A DNA stretch of 64,000 nt from Gigantopelta aegis. Taxonomy: Eukaryota; Mollusca; Gastropoda; Neomphalida; Peltospiridae. The stretch lies in the NCBI RefSeq assembly GCF_016097555.1, contig NC_054704.1:1970961-2034960 (forward strand), given 5' to 3'. Positions within the stretch are counted from its first letter, which is position 1. The number at the start of each line of letters is the position of its first letter. The notes beneath the pieces were generated by a model. It was not told where the DNA came from, did not search any database, and saw only the letters and a program-made list of their open reading frames with translations. The position numbers and the translations under genes are program-made. Positions 24,667-35,989 of the stretch are shown one piece after another.

Positions 24667-25111
24667 TATCCATTTTTATAGGTACAGTTATTTATGTTAC
24701 ATTTTGTTATGTTTCAAATACAACCAGATGCATTGGTATTCATCTTAAACTCGAAATAATTTACAAGGGAGATATGATTTCTATATTTTCACTGTAGCTA
24801 AAATACAGTGAAAATACGACTTTTCACCGAACATCACGTTTATGGTTTCTGTAGATCTACATATTCCGTTGCTATGTATATAATAAAGGTTTATATTTTC
24901 ACAAGTGCTTCCCTCTGGCTGTTAATCATCATATTAACGGTAGACTAAATAGAGGTAGCACGTTTCTTCCTCTCACTTAAACAAGTGTTGTCATTACTGT
25001 TACTGACAGCCAACAGTGACTGCTTGTTGAGACAGTTCTACAGTGTTGTCTAAGAGAATCTCTTATTCTTTGATCATTCCTCGCACCTGTGCCTTTCTTT
25101 CATTCACAAGG

Positions 25112-25395
25112 CCGGGACGGAACCCAATCGTAAAGCGCTTGCCTGATGCACGGTCGGTCTAGAACTGATCCTCGTCGGCGGGCTCATCGGGCTATTTCTC
25201 CTTCTAGTCAGTACACCGCGACTGGTTGTCCTGTATGTGGGATGGGGCATATAAAAGATGCCTTGCTACTAATTGAAAAATGTAACAGGTTTCCTCTCTA
25301 AGATTATAAGTCAAAATTACCAAATGTTTTACATCCAATAGCCGATGAAAAATACATCAGTGTGCTCAAGTGATGTAGTTAAACAAAGCAAACTT
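25112..25395 (+). mobile_element. tRNA-type SINE, full length, abutting a splice acceptor
   Basis: The head is degenerate (GGGACGGAACCCAATCGTAA), the body has GGCATATAAAAGATGCCTTG, and the first-type tail has CATCCAATAGCCGATG and TTAAACAAAGCAAACTTT. The tail ends about 25 bp before the AG of the gene 2 acceptor, so it supplies or borders the branch-point region. Confidence 0.88.
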
Positions 25396-25421
25396 TAACT
25401 TTAACTTTGTTTTGTTTACAG

Positions 25422-27151
25422 GCTGGTTTGCGATTCTTCGTAATTCGGAGGACAAACCTGTTCCTCATTTCCGTTTTGTGGAGCAACTTGCACTTTCCAA
25501 CTGTAAAACGTTTCTCATTGGTGGGTCGGAGAATGTAGAAGCAAAAGAAATTAAACATGGAAAGGAAGTATCCTATGTGCCCCGGATGTTGTTCCCAGGC
25601 GATGTGCTCACGAAGCGACGGCTGGTGAAAACAATGACGAAAGTGAAAACGAAAGGGTTGATTCCAAAGACTAAAGAGAAAGACGAGAGGTTCGTCATGT
25701 GTACAGACGACCAGGATCGGGAGTTCCTCCTTCCCATGGAGCAACAAGGAGTCTTCTACATGATCTCAGGGCCGTCGTCCAGGGTAACGATGCAGATCCT
25801 ACATATGTCTGACATTATCAAGAAGATTCCGTTCCCGTGTCTTGTAAAGTTGGTGTACGGTAAAGTACCCAGCACGCCCTGCTCGTTCACCGGCGTATTA
25901 AGTCTGAAGGAGGAACTCTCCCAGCCTGTTGTGATCGCTGCCACGGTCTTCAACCTGGTGAACACGCTCACCGAGCTACCTGTGGATGTTCCGCTCACCT
26001 TCACAGTCGCGAAGAACTCTGACGAACTCCTGTGGAATCAAGCGTACGCGTCTGCGCTCAAGTTCTGCAAGTCGACAGCAGAAACATTCGCCAGGTCTAT
26101 GAAGACATCACAGCTGTTTCATCATGGTCAGACGTCTAGGTCTGGATCCATCAAACAACAACATATAACACCAGCAGATGAATGCCCAGCACTTCCACCA
26201 AGACGTTATAGTCCTGCTTCTATTAATGCATCTGCTGACAATAATCACGTATCAAGACATGATGACCGTGACTTGTATGAAGTGGTTTGGACTCAAAACC
26301 TACATTCTCCTTCCACTGACTGTGCAAATAAAAAAGCTATGATGAGCATGAGCGTACCGCTGGACCAACCTGCCATGGCACTGCAATCACCACAGACTTC
26401 ATCAGTCTCTGCGTCAGACACTACGTCACAGTCTACGCCACTATCTGCGCCACGGGCTACGTCACAGGCTACGTCACAACCTTCATCACTGTCTGCGTCA
26501 CAAGGTACGACACAGGCTACGCCCAATGTGAAAGAGAACCTCCCCACCACCAGAGGAAGCAGCTCCAACTACGAATCACTAATTGCTATAACACATCGTA
26601 GATCAACCGATTATGAGAGGCTCATACCAAATATGTCACCCGAGAAAACGTTTACTTTTTATGAAGGTTATGACTTCGAGCCAGATTCGGATACGTCATT
26701 TTCTTCTAACAGAGAACCGTCAACGTGGATGAATGAAGGTAACGACAAGAACATATCTTCATTAACGAGATTGTCTGTGAGTGAGTTACGCAGCGAGAAA
26801 GACTTTCTTTGTGATGATCTTTCTGAATCTGTAGATGATCTTCCATTAGGAGCAGATTCGTCGACATTCTGGCCCAGGCCGCGGTCTGTAGCGGCGGACT
26901 CGGGAGTGGAGAGTGACCGGGGGTTTCTGGAGAAGGTGGGTCTGAGCCGACTGTCCGTTCGGGAGGTGTGCGACCAGCTACAGCAGATCGGAATCAAGGA
27001 GAAAACCGTCGTCAGCATGCAGAAGGAATGTGTCGATGGTCGGCTGCTGCAGACGCTTGACGAGGCTGAACTCAAAGAGTCATTCCCGGAACTGACCAAC
27101 ATCGAGAGGAAGAAGATAGCTATGTTCGTACGTGGGTGGAGACCACAGTGA
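25422..27151 (+). CDS. GAREM-like CABIT/SAM adaptor (gene 2), exon 2
   Basis: This exon completes a 681-residue protein with the GAREM layout. CABIT continues to about residue 335 (core LLPMEQQGVFYMI; PSTPCSFTG). At about residues 358-368 the SH3-binding motif CPALPPRRYSP matches CPALPPR of human GAREM1, which fits GRB2-type SH3 binding. A Ser/Thr/Gln-rich disordered region follows, with tyrosines in YEVV, NYESL, DYERL and FYEGYDFEP that could be kinase targets. The last 65 or so residues are a SAM domain (LSVREVCDQLQQIGI to KIAMFVRGWRPQ), whose ending matches INGWRPKI of GAREM1. GAREM proteins are cytoplasmic adaptors linking receptor tyrosine kinases to ERK signalling. I infer the same role. 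The 5' edge is a clear acceptor, and the open frame upstream of it has no ATG. Confidence 0.92.
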
Positions 27152-27189
27152 TTTACTAGTAATTAAATCTGTAAACCACGATTCAAGGG

Positions 27190-27196
27190 TCACACA

Positions 27197-27240
<44 letters not shown>
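27190..27240. repeat. (CA)n microsatellite
   Basis: About 24 CA units just after the stop codon of gene 2, probably within its 3' UTR. Confidence 0.95.
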
Positions 27241-27241
<1 letters not shown>

Positions 27242-27256
27242 AGGCACATACGTACA

Positions 27257-27620
27257 GACACATATTGCAGGGAATGAACATGCTGACAGGCTGGCAAAGT
27301 AGGGAAGCACAATGTAACAGCCAAATCATCCAATCTTCTTCAGAGAAACAAAATCCATAATTAAGAGAAAGTTCCGATGCACCCACGTTACAACCAAGAA
27401 TCCAATCCATTATCTGGAAAGATACCAAGAGACAACCATTTTTAGAACCGGCCACTGCCATCTCAGATCCCATATGTACCGCCTGAAACTGGCAGACACT
27501 GCCCCCTCTACAATGAAGACAGGATAAAGCACTGGCCGAACGGAGCAACACTGGCTGTCAAGCTTTGGGGTTCCAAAGAAGACTTGGCAGAGACAGCGTT
27601 TTTTATCTTCACAACTGGAC
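27257..27620 (+). mobile_element. LINE 3' fragment (RNase H end and C-terminal region)
   Basis: Plus-strand reading with interruptions gives IAGNEHADRLAK, the end of an RNase H domain, then TTIFRTGHCHLRSHMYRLKL ADTAPS, a pattern typical of the C-terminal part of RNase H-bearing LINEs (I/Jockey-like groups). It has several stops and is a decayed, 5'-truncated copy. Confidence 0.7.
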
Positions 27621-29244
27621 TCCAAATCTAAAGCATGATCAACTATAGCTTGAACACAGAAGAAGAAGAAGAAGTACAGACACATAGACGTACAGAGATG
27701 TTCACAATACAAGACATTTCTTTCCATCTGGCTAATTGATAGAAGCTTCTTTTTTCAACATATCAGACAAGTTAGTCATTGATAATAGTGCGTGTGCTTA
27801 GTATTAAAAAGTTCACTAAAGGAAAATGGACCGATTTTCGAAGACTTGTTCAAGGTATTTTGTTCATACAACTGTTTCATAGCATTATTCTTAACATTTT
27901 ACAAGATGTTATGTTTGTTAATGTTGTTTGTGTCGTGAACGATTGTAATCGTGTTATTGTATTAAGATACATTTAACTACCCCAACAGATATGTTCTATT
28001 AAAGGTGCAATATATACACGTATTTCCCCATTGTTTGTAATATACTAATGGAAAAAGATACTAAAGGGCCACACAAATAGTACCAGCTGCTAGTGACTGC
28101 CACCACAACCGTCATATTTACACGTCGAGTCGGGACGTTAACTATGTTTCTGACATTCAGTCCTAGATTACTGACATTCAATCCCACAGTAGACATTCAA
28201 CCTCACATCACATCTTGGTATGTTATACACATATTACTTCGCTGGTCGTGAATTAAAACCGGTCTCCAAAACAAAAGTGTTCCTTGTTTCTTCCCAGTTA
28301 TTTCTTGGTATAAGTGTACTACACTGAACTGCTATCAAAACGCAACACTCATTGTATACTCTTCAGAAAAAAGGGCAACTCTAATAAGAATTTACAATTG
28401 CCAAAATTGTAAGGTATATTAGCTGTGGGGAATGGTTATATGATAATAGTGAATTAATTGGGCAAACATTACAACCGGTAGTTCAGTATTACAGTAGGTT
28501 TTATAATCACCAAAGATCTTGAAGGATGATTGGGGTCAGAAGTGAAATTTGAAAGTTGGCGGGTTTTTTATCAGTAAATCGCAAATTCAAACAATAAAAA
28601 TAACTAAAAACAGAACAGTATGGAATGTGTTTCGGTGTGCTGATAAACAGATCTGAACGTTCTTTACTAGGATGTCTGTCGGTCGAAACGTATGTTCGAT
28701 CTAATAGTTAAAACTACATTCCCTGGAATATTTTTATTATTTAAGCATATAGAACAGAAAATCCAATTACGTTTGGTGCATATATGACGCCGCACTCCGC
28801 ATTGGTTTCACTACGCTGGCTTATCCAGGTCAAAAACAAAGCCAGTATTTTGAAAGTGGGACACTTTTGACGGGCTCGTACCGATCTCGGTTTTCATTGG
28901 CTTATCACAAGTATAGAATTCCCCAACAAGAGATCACGTGAGATTTCGCAATTTTTGAACAAATTTAACTGTCTTGATTGAGGGGTCGTCTCATATCTCC
29001 AAAACATATTTATATCCATAGAGGTATGGTACAACGCCTTTCCAGGGGTCGGTGAGTGGGGGATTTGCCTTGAAATTTTGACAGTGGCCGGCTGTTGGTA
29101 TACGCGTTATATGTAAGGGGGCGTTACTAATTACGTAACGCTCTAGGGGTAAAGGAAGAGGGTACTGTGTTCGATTTACGTAACATTTTTCAAGACTATA
29201 TGTTATTTTTATTCATTACTTAGACCTAAAAAGGTGTTTTTTTG

Positions 29245-29665
29245 GAAATGCGCGCTCAATCTAGGATCGATCCCCATAGGCGGGTATACAAAAAGACCAT
29301 GGTATGTGATATCCTGTCTGTGGGATGGTACATATAAACGATCCCTTGCTAAAAAAAAATATAGCGAGTTTCCAAGGCGCGTGTGCAGGGATTTCAGCGG
29401 GGTTGGGGTTATAGACTGTGTTGAGCGAAGTTTACGTGGGGCCATGCTCCCCCCAAAAATACATTTCAGTTTTTTTAAGCTTGGGCAAGTAAGAGTTTCG
29501 ACCTCCAATACCCTCCCCCTGCACATGTACCCGATTCCTCTCTAAGATTATATGTCAAAATTACGAAATGTTAGACATCCAACAGCAGATTGCAGGAAGG
29601 ATAGGATATGCTTTATTTAACGACGCACTCAACACATTTTATTTACGGTTGTATGGGGTCGGATG
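29245..29665 (+). mobile_element. SINE interrupted by another repeat, plus inverted SINE tail
   Basis: A plus-strand SINE body (GGATCGATCCCCATAGGCGG; GTGGGATGGTACATATAAAC) runs to about 29377 and resumes at about 29536 (CTCTCTAAGATTATATGTCA; GACATCCAACAGC). The 160-bp interruption begins GGCGCGTGTGCAGGGATTT and contains CCATGCTCCCCCCAAAAAT. A related sequence in the opposite orientation lies at 41840-42000. At 29605-29665 a minus-strand tail of the second type follows (GCTTTATTTAACGACGCACT). Confidence 0.7.
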
Positions 29666-30294
29666 ATTATTAAATCAATATGCTTTATCTTTGATGTCGT
29701 TAAACAACAACCCACCTCCCCCCCCCCTCAACTTTACCCTTTCCAAACGAAATAATATTTATTTGAATTTGTCGATTTTAACACGTAAATTTAAGAAGTG
29801 AAAACGTTCATTGTCTAGTATATTTTATTTTAAAAATATATACATGATTAATGTGTTACTAGTATACAAACTAAACTTTGAAAGTTCTACTAACACTTTA
29901 TAAAATATCAATTCTGAAATAAGAAGGTACGACTGTCGATAATACGTTGTCAAGATCAAACCGGTTTTAACGAGACTCTATCTAGTACCGTATCCTCAAC
30001 CGAACGTTCTTCGTACAGCGCAAGATTTCTCTTTTAATTTTTTGAGACGAACCATACAATTTGAAATCGGCAAACGCACGTGTTAACTGAAACTGTCGTT
30101 TGTGCTTTGCCGAGCTATGGCGGCACAGGCGACGAATCAAGCATATACGTTTGACGACATCCGTTCATAGCGAACACACACGACTTTTTTAAAAGTGCAT
30201 TTGAGCTTGTATTTCACATTTGTACATGATGTTATAATATGGTAACCAGAGAATGTAACTTTAATATTAACATTAATATTTCAGGTTCCCCTAC

Positions 30295-30472
30295 TTTTTT
30301 TGAAGAGTATATTACTGGATAGGCGTGTTGAATTTTGTAGGCATCGATAGAATCGCCTCTCGTGCCATGGATTATATGCGCTGTTATACGTGAATCATGG
30401 CAGATGAGGTAACCGGAGTGTTCTCGTTTAGACAGGTATCTCGTACACTCGGGGTACCCGTTCTTCAGCCGG
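30295..30472 (-). CDS. Candidate orphan exon, unrecognised
   Basis: The minus-strand segment lies between an acceptor (TTTGTTCACAG, next to 30473) and a weak donor (AAA-GTAGGG at 30294). The translation includes LKNGYPECTRYLSKREH, SGYLICHDSRITAHIIHG and TRGDSIDAYK. The pattern YLSKxEHSGYLIxxDSR faintly recalls the start of DNA/RNA non-specific endonucleases (EndoG/ENDOD1 type), but the HNH-like catalytic region is not present here and no neighbouring exon was found. I treat it as an unassigned exon. Confidence 0.3.
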
Positions 30473-31108
30473 CTGTGAACAAACAGCGGTATTGATACCA
30501 GGATTAGTGTCACAAAACATCGTGAGTGTCGGTCGACATGTAAACGTAAATCTTTGACTAACCCACAGTTCTCTTACTACGAATAGTAAAACTAATATAG
30601 TTCGAAGAATGCATATTATTGTTTTCCGCTTATATTGTCCTTATTGACCTTATTCTCTGCGGGAATCAGAGGCCAAACAGGCAAACGTACGACAGGTATA
30701 ATTACTCGTTGTAAATGTAATGTTACGATGCGGATTGCGAAACTCGTTTAACGTGCCCATATCCAATGAAGGTTCAGGCACGCCCACCCCGGACTTAGCC
30801 TCTGACTTCGCCAGTGACCAATTCCGGGACAGGAGGGGGAGGGTAAGTTTGAGGTGGGTGGAATTTGGAAAAATTTAGCAAAGTTAAGAATAACCATGTC
30901 CTGTTAAAATTAAGGCCAAACAAAAAATTTGACTGCTGATCCAAAGTTGAAGGTGATTGGAGCAATTTAGACGGATTGCCAAACGTAAAGGGTGACAGAC
31001 TATTTACAAAAAAAAAAAAAACAAGTTTTTGAAATGGCGGCCAAAACGTTTAAAGTCTGACTAAGTCCATACTCACGGAGGCAAAGGAGGTTGGTGGTGA
31101 GGATGTCG
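30473..31108. other. Intergenic DNA
   Basis: No gene or named repeat was recognised. There is an A run at about 31008-31021, and a strong minus-strand donor (TCC-GTGAGT) at about 31075-31083, just downstream of the stop of the SH2-like frame. Confidence 0.4.
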
Positions 31109-31624
31109 TCACGGAGACCCGATAAAGTTGGTGATGTCCAGTTGCGGGAGGTACTGCCGGTATGTGGAAGCTGCTAGTATCTTGGCGATGGGGCGGTAGT
31201 CTTTCCCGGAGATGGTCTTGTTGACGCGATAGATGGTCGGGTTGCCCATTTCATGGAGTAGCAGACCTTGGTGGTAAAGTCCCTTCCGGCGGATTATAAG
31301 GCAAAGTCCGTGTCCCTCCCGCAACGTGACCTTGTGGATCGCAAAGTTTCCATCTGCACGGCTCGCTGGAAGCGGTTGGAAGGCCTCGTGCTTCGGTTGT
31401 GTGATCAGTTGACAAACATCCTCAAGGTTGACCTTGACGAGCTGAGCGTATCGCTGATGTAGACGACCGGCCTGTAGTGACGACTGCTCAGCTCGTTCCA
31501 AGTCCGGTTTCGGCGGCAGTGCAGACGGTTGGCTTGGCTTGACAGGTTGGTCGCTCGGGTTTTGGTACAGCTGCTTTCCGGGCCTGCGTCTCAACGGGTG
31601 TCGTCTGTAAAATCGGCGACACAT
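31109..31624 (-). CDS. SH2-like adaptor fragment resembling the SLP-76/BLNK type
   Basis: This minus-strand frame has 171 codons, GC-rich third positions and an ATG at 31624. The N-terminal part has a proline-rich, basic stretch (KPSQPSALPPKPDL). The C-terminal 90 residues fit an SH2 fold pattern: RADGNFAIHK (strand B), HGLCLIIRRKGLYHQG (strands C-D), TIYRVN and GKDYRPIAKILAAS (helix B). The GKDYRPIAKIL part resembles the GEEYxSVAEII of SLP-76/BLNK proteins. The position of the phosphotyrosine-binding arginine in FLVR is a histidine here (FAIH). A TAG three codons before the ATG separates it, in frame, from a second GC-rich frame at 31634-32011; CTTTTTAG at that point could instead be a splice acceptor. 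It may be the last exon of an adaptor gene. The family assignment is an inference by eye. Confidence 0.5.
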   Translation of the reverse strand: MCRRFYRRHPLRRRPGKQLYQNPSDQPVKPSQPSALPPKPDLERAEQSSLQAGRLHQRYAQLVKVNLEDVCQLITQPKHEAFQPLPASRADGNFAIHKVTLREGHGLCLIIRRKGLYHQGLLLHEMGNPTIYRVNKTISGKDYRPIAKILAASTYRQYLPQLDITNFIGSP

Positions 31625-31633
31625 CCGGAAACG

Positions 31634-32011
31634 CTAAAAAGTGGACCGGTGGAGCGGGTCGCCGGTACGGGGTGTCACATATTGCAGTGTCAAGGTCGTC
31701 CGGTCCCGTCCTGGTCGCTGAAGTAAGATCCGCTGGGGCAGGAGCCTCTTCGTTCTTCTTCTAGCCGTCGGTGTTGCACCCTCCTCCCCCCCTGAACCGC
31801 CCCTGGCGCGCGTCTCCTCTTCATCCACCTTCCTTTCTTCTGAATTGTATCTCCGTACACCAAGATCACAGTTGCCCGTGACCCGGTGTACGAGACTCTG
31901 TACTCTAGCAGTGAGCCTTAAGTCACAATTAATCCCCCAGGTGTGTGTGTGGGGGGGGGGGGGGGGGGGGGGGGGGTAGTTGCAGAGCGCAGTCGACAAC
32001 GTCTGTTCCAA
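31634..32011 (-). other. GC-rich frame in phase with the SH2-like exon
   Basis: The open frame, 125 codons from an ATG at 32011, has a proline run coded by a long C/G homopolymer and a charged low-complexity segment (EERKVDEEETRARGG). It is in the same frame as the SH2-like exon, separated by a single TAG. It could be 5' UTR, intron or an upstream exon of that gene. No domain was recognised. Confidence 0.3.
31951..31976. repeat. G26 homopolymer
   Basis: An unbroken run of 26 G follows a GT-rich stretch. The length may be unreliable in the assembly. Confidence 0.9.
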
Positions 32012-32194
32012 TCGGCGTCATAGCTGGAAGTGAGTGTAGAATGTTACGATGGTTTGGCTCCTAGTCTTGGAACCGATATTTCTGCCACATCACATGCCTA
32101 AAGGCGTCTGTAACCATGGTAACCATTGTTCACTTAGTGCTAGGCTGACAGACCAGTTCTTACAGGAGAGGAACAGCGACCACATGGATTACTT

Positions 32195-32345
32195 CCCTTT
32201 GTTCTGATGTTTCTCCTATCGAGCACCTATGGGATGAAATGGGATGTCGTGTCTATACAAAAATACCCACCGGCTGCCGTGCGACAGTTTACACGTGTTT
32301 GTCCTAAATTCCATGCAGAAAATTACATCAATACGGAAGATGGAG
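32195..32345 (+). mobile_element. Tc1-like transposase relic
   Basis: SPIEHLWDEMGCRVY is readable from 32212 and contains the catalytic glutamate motif of Tc1 transposases. The flanking sequence matches only loosely. It is an old fragment of a DNA transposon, distinct from the copy at 12.6 kb. Confidence 0.75.
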
Positions 32346-32647
32346 GTTATTAAGGATAAACGAAAATGAAATATGTGTACTTTTAACTATATTTATTTTA
32401 TTATAATAGTAATAAGAATTGTGGTTTAGTTGTAGATTTACATTTACTAGTTGATCCTATGTCTATATATGATGAGCATGGCAAGGAACTGAACAACAGA
32501 CCAGGGAATAAAGTATGCTATTATAATGAATTCGGTGATGTGATTCGTTTGTGTATGTATTCTGCTATCGTGAGATTCCACTGTCAAACACAACATATTT
32601 CTCCTCATCAGCTCCTCAAGCCAACATCTGTTGTTACTAAAACAAAT

Positions 32648-32958
32648 TTAAGTTTGTTTTGTTTAACGACCCCACTAGAGCATATTTATTTGTTAATCAT
32701 CGGCTATTGGATGTCAACCATTTAATAATTTTGATATATAGTCTAGAGAAGAAATCCGCTACATTTTTTCACTAGTGGCAATTGATCGTTTATTTGCACT
32801 ATCCCACAGACAGGATAGCACATACCACAGCCTTTGATATACCAGTCGTGATGCACTGGCTAGAACGAAAAATAGCCCAATGGGCCCATCGATGGGGATC
32901 GATCCCAGACCGACCGCGCATCAAGTGATCGGTTTACCACTAGGCTACGTCCCGCCCC
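32648..32958 (-). mobile_element. tRNA-type SINE, full length
   Basis: A complete minus-strand copy: tail (TTTGTTTTGTTTAACGACC; AATCATCGGCTATTGGATGT), body (CCCACAGACAGGATAGCACA; GATATACCAGTCGTGATGCA) and head (GGATCGATCCCAGACCGACC; CTAGGCTACGTCCCGCCCC). The B-box-like GGATCGATCCC is intact. Confidence 0.92.
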
Positions 32959-33149
32959 GATTTGCTCAAAGGTCTTGTGTTTTGGTTACCACTAAGCGGG
33001 ATATTGTGGCCAGGGCACGTGTTAACTGTGTCATATAATATGATCGCCACTGGCACGGATGCAAAGAACAAAGTATGATGTCACTTGCACACATGGGTGG
33101 CGAGACATGTCCCAACGTGTTCACTGTGTAAACAGGGAGGGCCACCGTG

Positions 33150-33292
33150 TCTAGTGTATCATGACTAGTATAACATGTCTAGTGTAATATGTCTAGTGTA
33201 ACATGACTAGTGTAACATGACTAGTGTATCATGACTAGTATAACATGTCTAGTGTAATATGTCTAGTGTAACATGACTAGTGTAACATGACT
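33150..33292. repeat. Nested short tandem repeat
   Basis: Two copies of an about 71-bp block are each built from 14- to 15-bp variants of ACATGACTAGTGTA. Confidence 0.88.
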
Positions 33293-33401
33293 AGGGGTGG
33301 CCAATTAAAACACTAATTAGGGCACAGTACTGGACGGGTGTTCTCCAGCTGGACAAACAGGGCGCTGTTCAATTAAAAGAGCGTCCCGCTAGCTACGACC
33401 C

Positions 33402-33455
33402 TTAGCCCCGATTTACGAAGCGATCTTAGCGTTACAACCACGTTAAGTGCACGAG
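33402..33455. mobile_element. Left half of the foldback MITE
   Basis: GCCCCGATTTACGAAGCGAT then CTTAGCG...TTAAGTGCA matches the left arm of the elements at 9820 and 61882. The right arm is missing. At the point where it should begin, the 55-bp satellite starts. Confidence 0.75.
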
Positions 33456-34845
33456 AGCAGCCTACAGTGACACTGAGCTGTAAATACTACTATCTATAAA
33501 CAAATACGACAGCAGCCTGTAGTGACAATGACTTGTAAATACCAGTATCTACAAACAAATACGAGAGCAGCATGTAGTGACAATGAGTTGTAAATACTAG
33601 TATCTATAAACAAATACGACAGCAGCCTACAGTGACAATGAGTTGTAAATACCAGTATCTATAAACAAATACGAGAGCAGCCTGTAGTGACAATGAGTTG
33701 TAAATACCAATATCTATAAACAAATACGAGAGCAGCCGACAGTGACATTGAGTTGTAAATACTAGTATCTATAAACAAATACGAGATCAGCCTACAGTGA
33801 CACTGAGTTGTAAATACCAGTATCTATAAACAAATACGAGAGCAGCCTACTGTGACATTGAGTTGTAAATACTAGTATCTATAAACAAATACGAGAGCAG
33901 CCTGTAGTGACACTGAGTTGTAAATACCAGTATCTATAAACAAATACGAGAGCAGCCGACAGTGACATTGAGTTGTAAATACTAGTATCTATAAACAAAT
34001 ACGAGATCAGCCTACAGTGACACTGAGTTGTAAATACCAGTATGTATAAACAAATACGAGAGCAGCCGACAGTGACAATGAGTTGTAAATACCAGTATCT
34101 ATAAACAAATACGAGAGCAGCCGACAGTGACACTGAGTTGTAAATACTATACTATATCTATAAACAAATACGAGAGCAGCCGACAGTGACATTGAGTTGT
34201 AAATACTAGTATCTATAAACAAATACCAGAGCAGCCGACAGTGACATTGAGTTGTAAATACTAGTATCTATAAACAAATACAAGAGCAGCCTGTAGTGAC
34301 ACTGAGTTGTAAATACCAGTATCTATAAACAAATACGAGAGCAGCCGACAGTGACATTGAGTTGTAAATACTAGTATCTATAAACAAATACGAGATCAGC
34401 TTACAGTGACACTGAGTTGTAAATACCAGTATCTATAAAGAAATACGAGAGCAGCCTACTGTGACATTGAGTTGTAAATACCAGTATCTATAAGCAAATA
34501 CGAGAGCAGCCTACAGTGACATTGAGTTGTAAATACCAGTATCTATAAACAAATACGAGAGCAGCCGACAGTGACAATGAGTTGTAAATACCAGTATCTA
34601 TAAACAAATACGAGAGCAGCCGACAGTGACATTGAGTTGTAAATACTAGTATCTATAAACAAATACCAGAGCAGTCGACAGTGACACTGAGTTGTAAATA
34701 CTATACTATATCTATAAACAAATACGAGAGCAGCCGACAGTGACATTGAGTTGTAAATACTAGTATCTATAAACAAATACCAGAGCAGCCGACAGTGACA
34801 CTGAGTTGTAAATACTATACTATATCTATAAACAAATACGCGTTT
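33453..34845. repeat. 55-bp satellite, about 25 copies
   Basis: The unit contains GAGAGCAGCC, ACAGTGACATTGAGTTGTAA and ATACCAGTATCTATAAACAA. Variation is modest (TACAGT/TGTAGT/GACAGT), and several copies carry a 4-bp expansion TATACTATATC. Frames on the minus strand are by-products. Confidence 0.95.
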
Positions 34846-35551
34846 AAAGAAACTATCGATTGATTTACCAAATCATACCCTTTCCTTTTTACTTTCAATA
34901 AATCAATAAATGTACACTATAGGTGCCACCAACCATACAAGCGTACAAAGAGTATCATTTTCGTTTCGTCTTCCATCTTCTAAAACTATACATAAAAACT
35001 GTAGCTTTTGGAGAGAAAAAAATTGTATTAATTTTATTGTTGATTTCTTTGGTTTTGTTTGTTTGTTTGTTTGTCGTTGATTTGTTTTGTTTTGTTTGTT
35101 TGTTTCTTTCTTTCTTTTATTTTTTTCTCTCTACATTTTAGTGCACGCTAGCTTGTTTGAAAGGGTGTTGTGTGTGGAATATGAAAACATTAAATTCATT
35201 TCCAGAAAAGAAATGTTTAAAATAACACAAAATAGAAACAACTCTTGCACTCATGTATTTGTAGAGTTTGTTCCCCTGAATTTCAGCAAAGACGGTAATA
35301 AGAAAATGACTTAAATTCTAGTGACGATGATCAAGGATAACGAATGGAAGCAAATGAAAGGAATGTTGGTTTGATGCACTTCAGTATAATTTACACAGTA
35401 AGAGAGAAACCCGTCTATTGCGACCTCTACAAAATGCAACATTGCATCATTTACTAATATCTAGGCCTATGTACCCTCCCACTGACAGGACGTTCCCTTT
35501 AATATACCAGTCGTAGGGTATTAGTATAAATCAAAAAGGGGATAAATATCG
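34846..35551. other. Intergenic DNA
   Basis: No gene was recognised. T/G-rich low-complexity DNA (TTTG and TTTC repeats) occupies 35040-35135. A possible SINE body scrap lies near 35480-35525. Confidence 0.45.
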
Positions 35552-35890
35552 CAGCACATACCACTGGTTAGAATAGATAACACTACAGGATTATTAGGTA
35601 GAGTGGGTTCCGCCACCTCAGCACATACCACTGGTTAGAATAGATAACACTACAAGATTATTAGGTAGAGTGGGTTCCGCCACCTCAGCACATACCACTG
35701 GTTAGAATAGATAACACAACGGGTTTATTAGGTAGAGTGGGTTTTGCCACCTCAGAACATACCACTGGTTAGAATAGATTACACTACGGGTTTATTAGGT
35801 GCTCTGGGTTTCGCCACCTCAGCACATACCACTGGTTAGAATAGATAACACTACGGGTTTATTAGGTGCAGTGGGTTTCGCCACCTCCAT
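35552..35890. repeat. 67-bp minisatellite, about 5 copies
   Basis: The unit contains CACATACCACTGGTTAGAAT, AGATAACACTAC and GGGTTCCGCCACCTCAG. Confidence 0.93.
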
Positions 35891-35989
35891 AACGTCTATT
35901 TCGAGTATTCTCAAAATAAATACATATGTCTCACAGAAAATATCCTTTGGCAATGTATAATTTTGAAAATGTAAGTTACTTAGTATAAG

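Larger units (their letters stand above)
19772..25421 (+). other. Intron 1 of gene 2
   Basis: This 5650-bp phase-1 intron holds the 30-bp array, a 24-bp repeat (24188-24296), two SINEs in the sense orientation and unique AT-rich DNA at 24670-25110. The acceptor is TTTGTTTTGTTTACAG, ending at 25421. The acceptor's upstream region is the tail of the second SINE. Confidence 0.8.
27152..30294. other. Downstream of gene 2; intergenic
   Basis: Contains the gene 2 3' UTR (end not identified; no convincing AATAAA close by), a (CA)n tract (27190-27240), a LINE remnant, a composite SINE region at 29.2-29.7 kb and otherwise unassigned AT-rich DNA. Confidence 0.5.

Noticed and set aside
25412-25421. Translation start of gene 2 at the first codon of the 579-codon frame
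   Set aside because: That codon is TTG and lies in the polypyrimidine tract of a good acceptor; the CABIT domain would lack its first block, which exon 1 supplies in the right phase.
33879-34776. Minus-strand frames rich in SLSAALVFVYRYWY
   Set aside because: Translation of the 55-bp satellite; interrupted wherever the 4-bp variant occurs.
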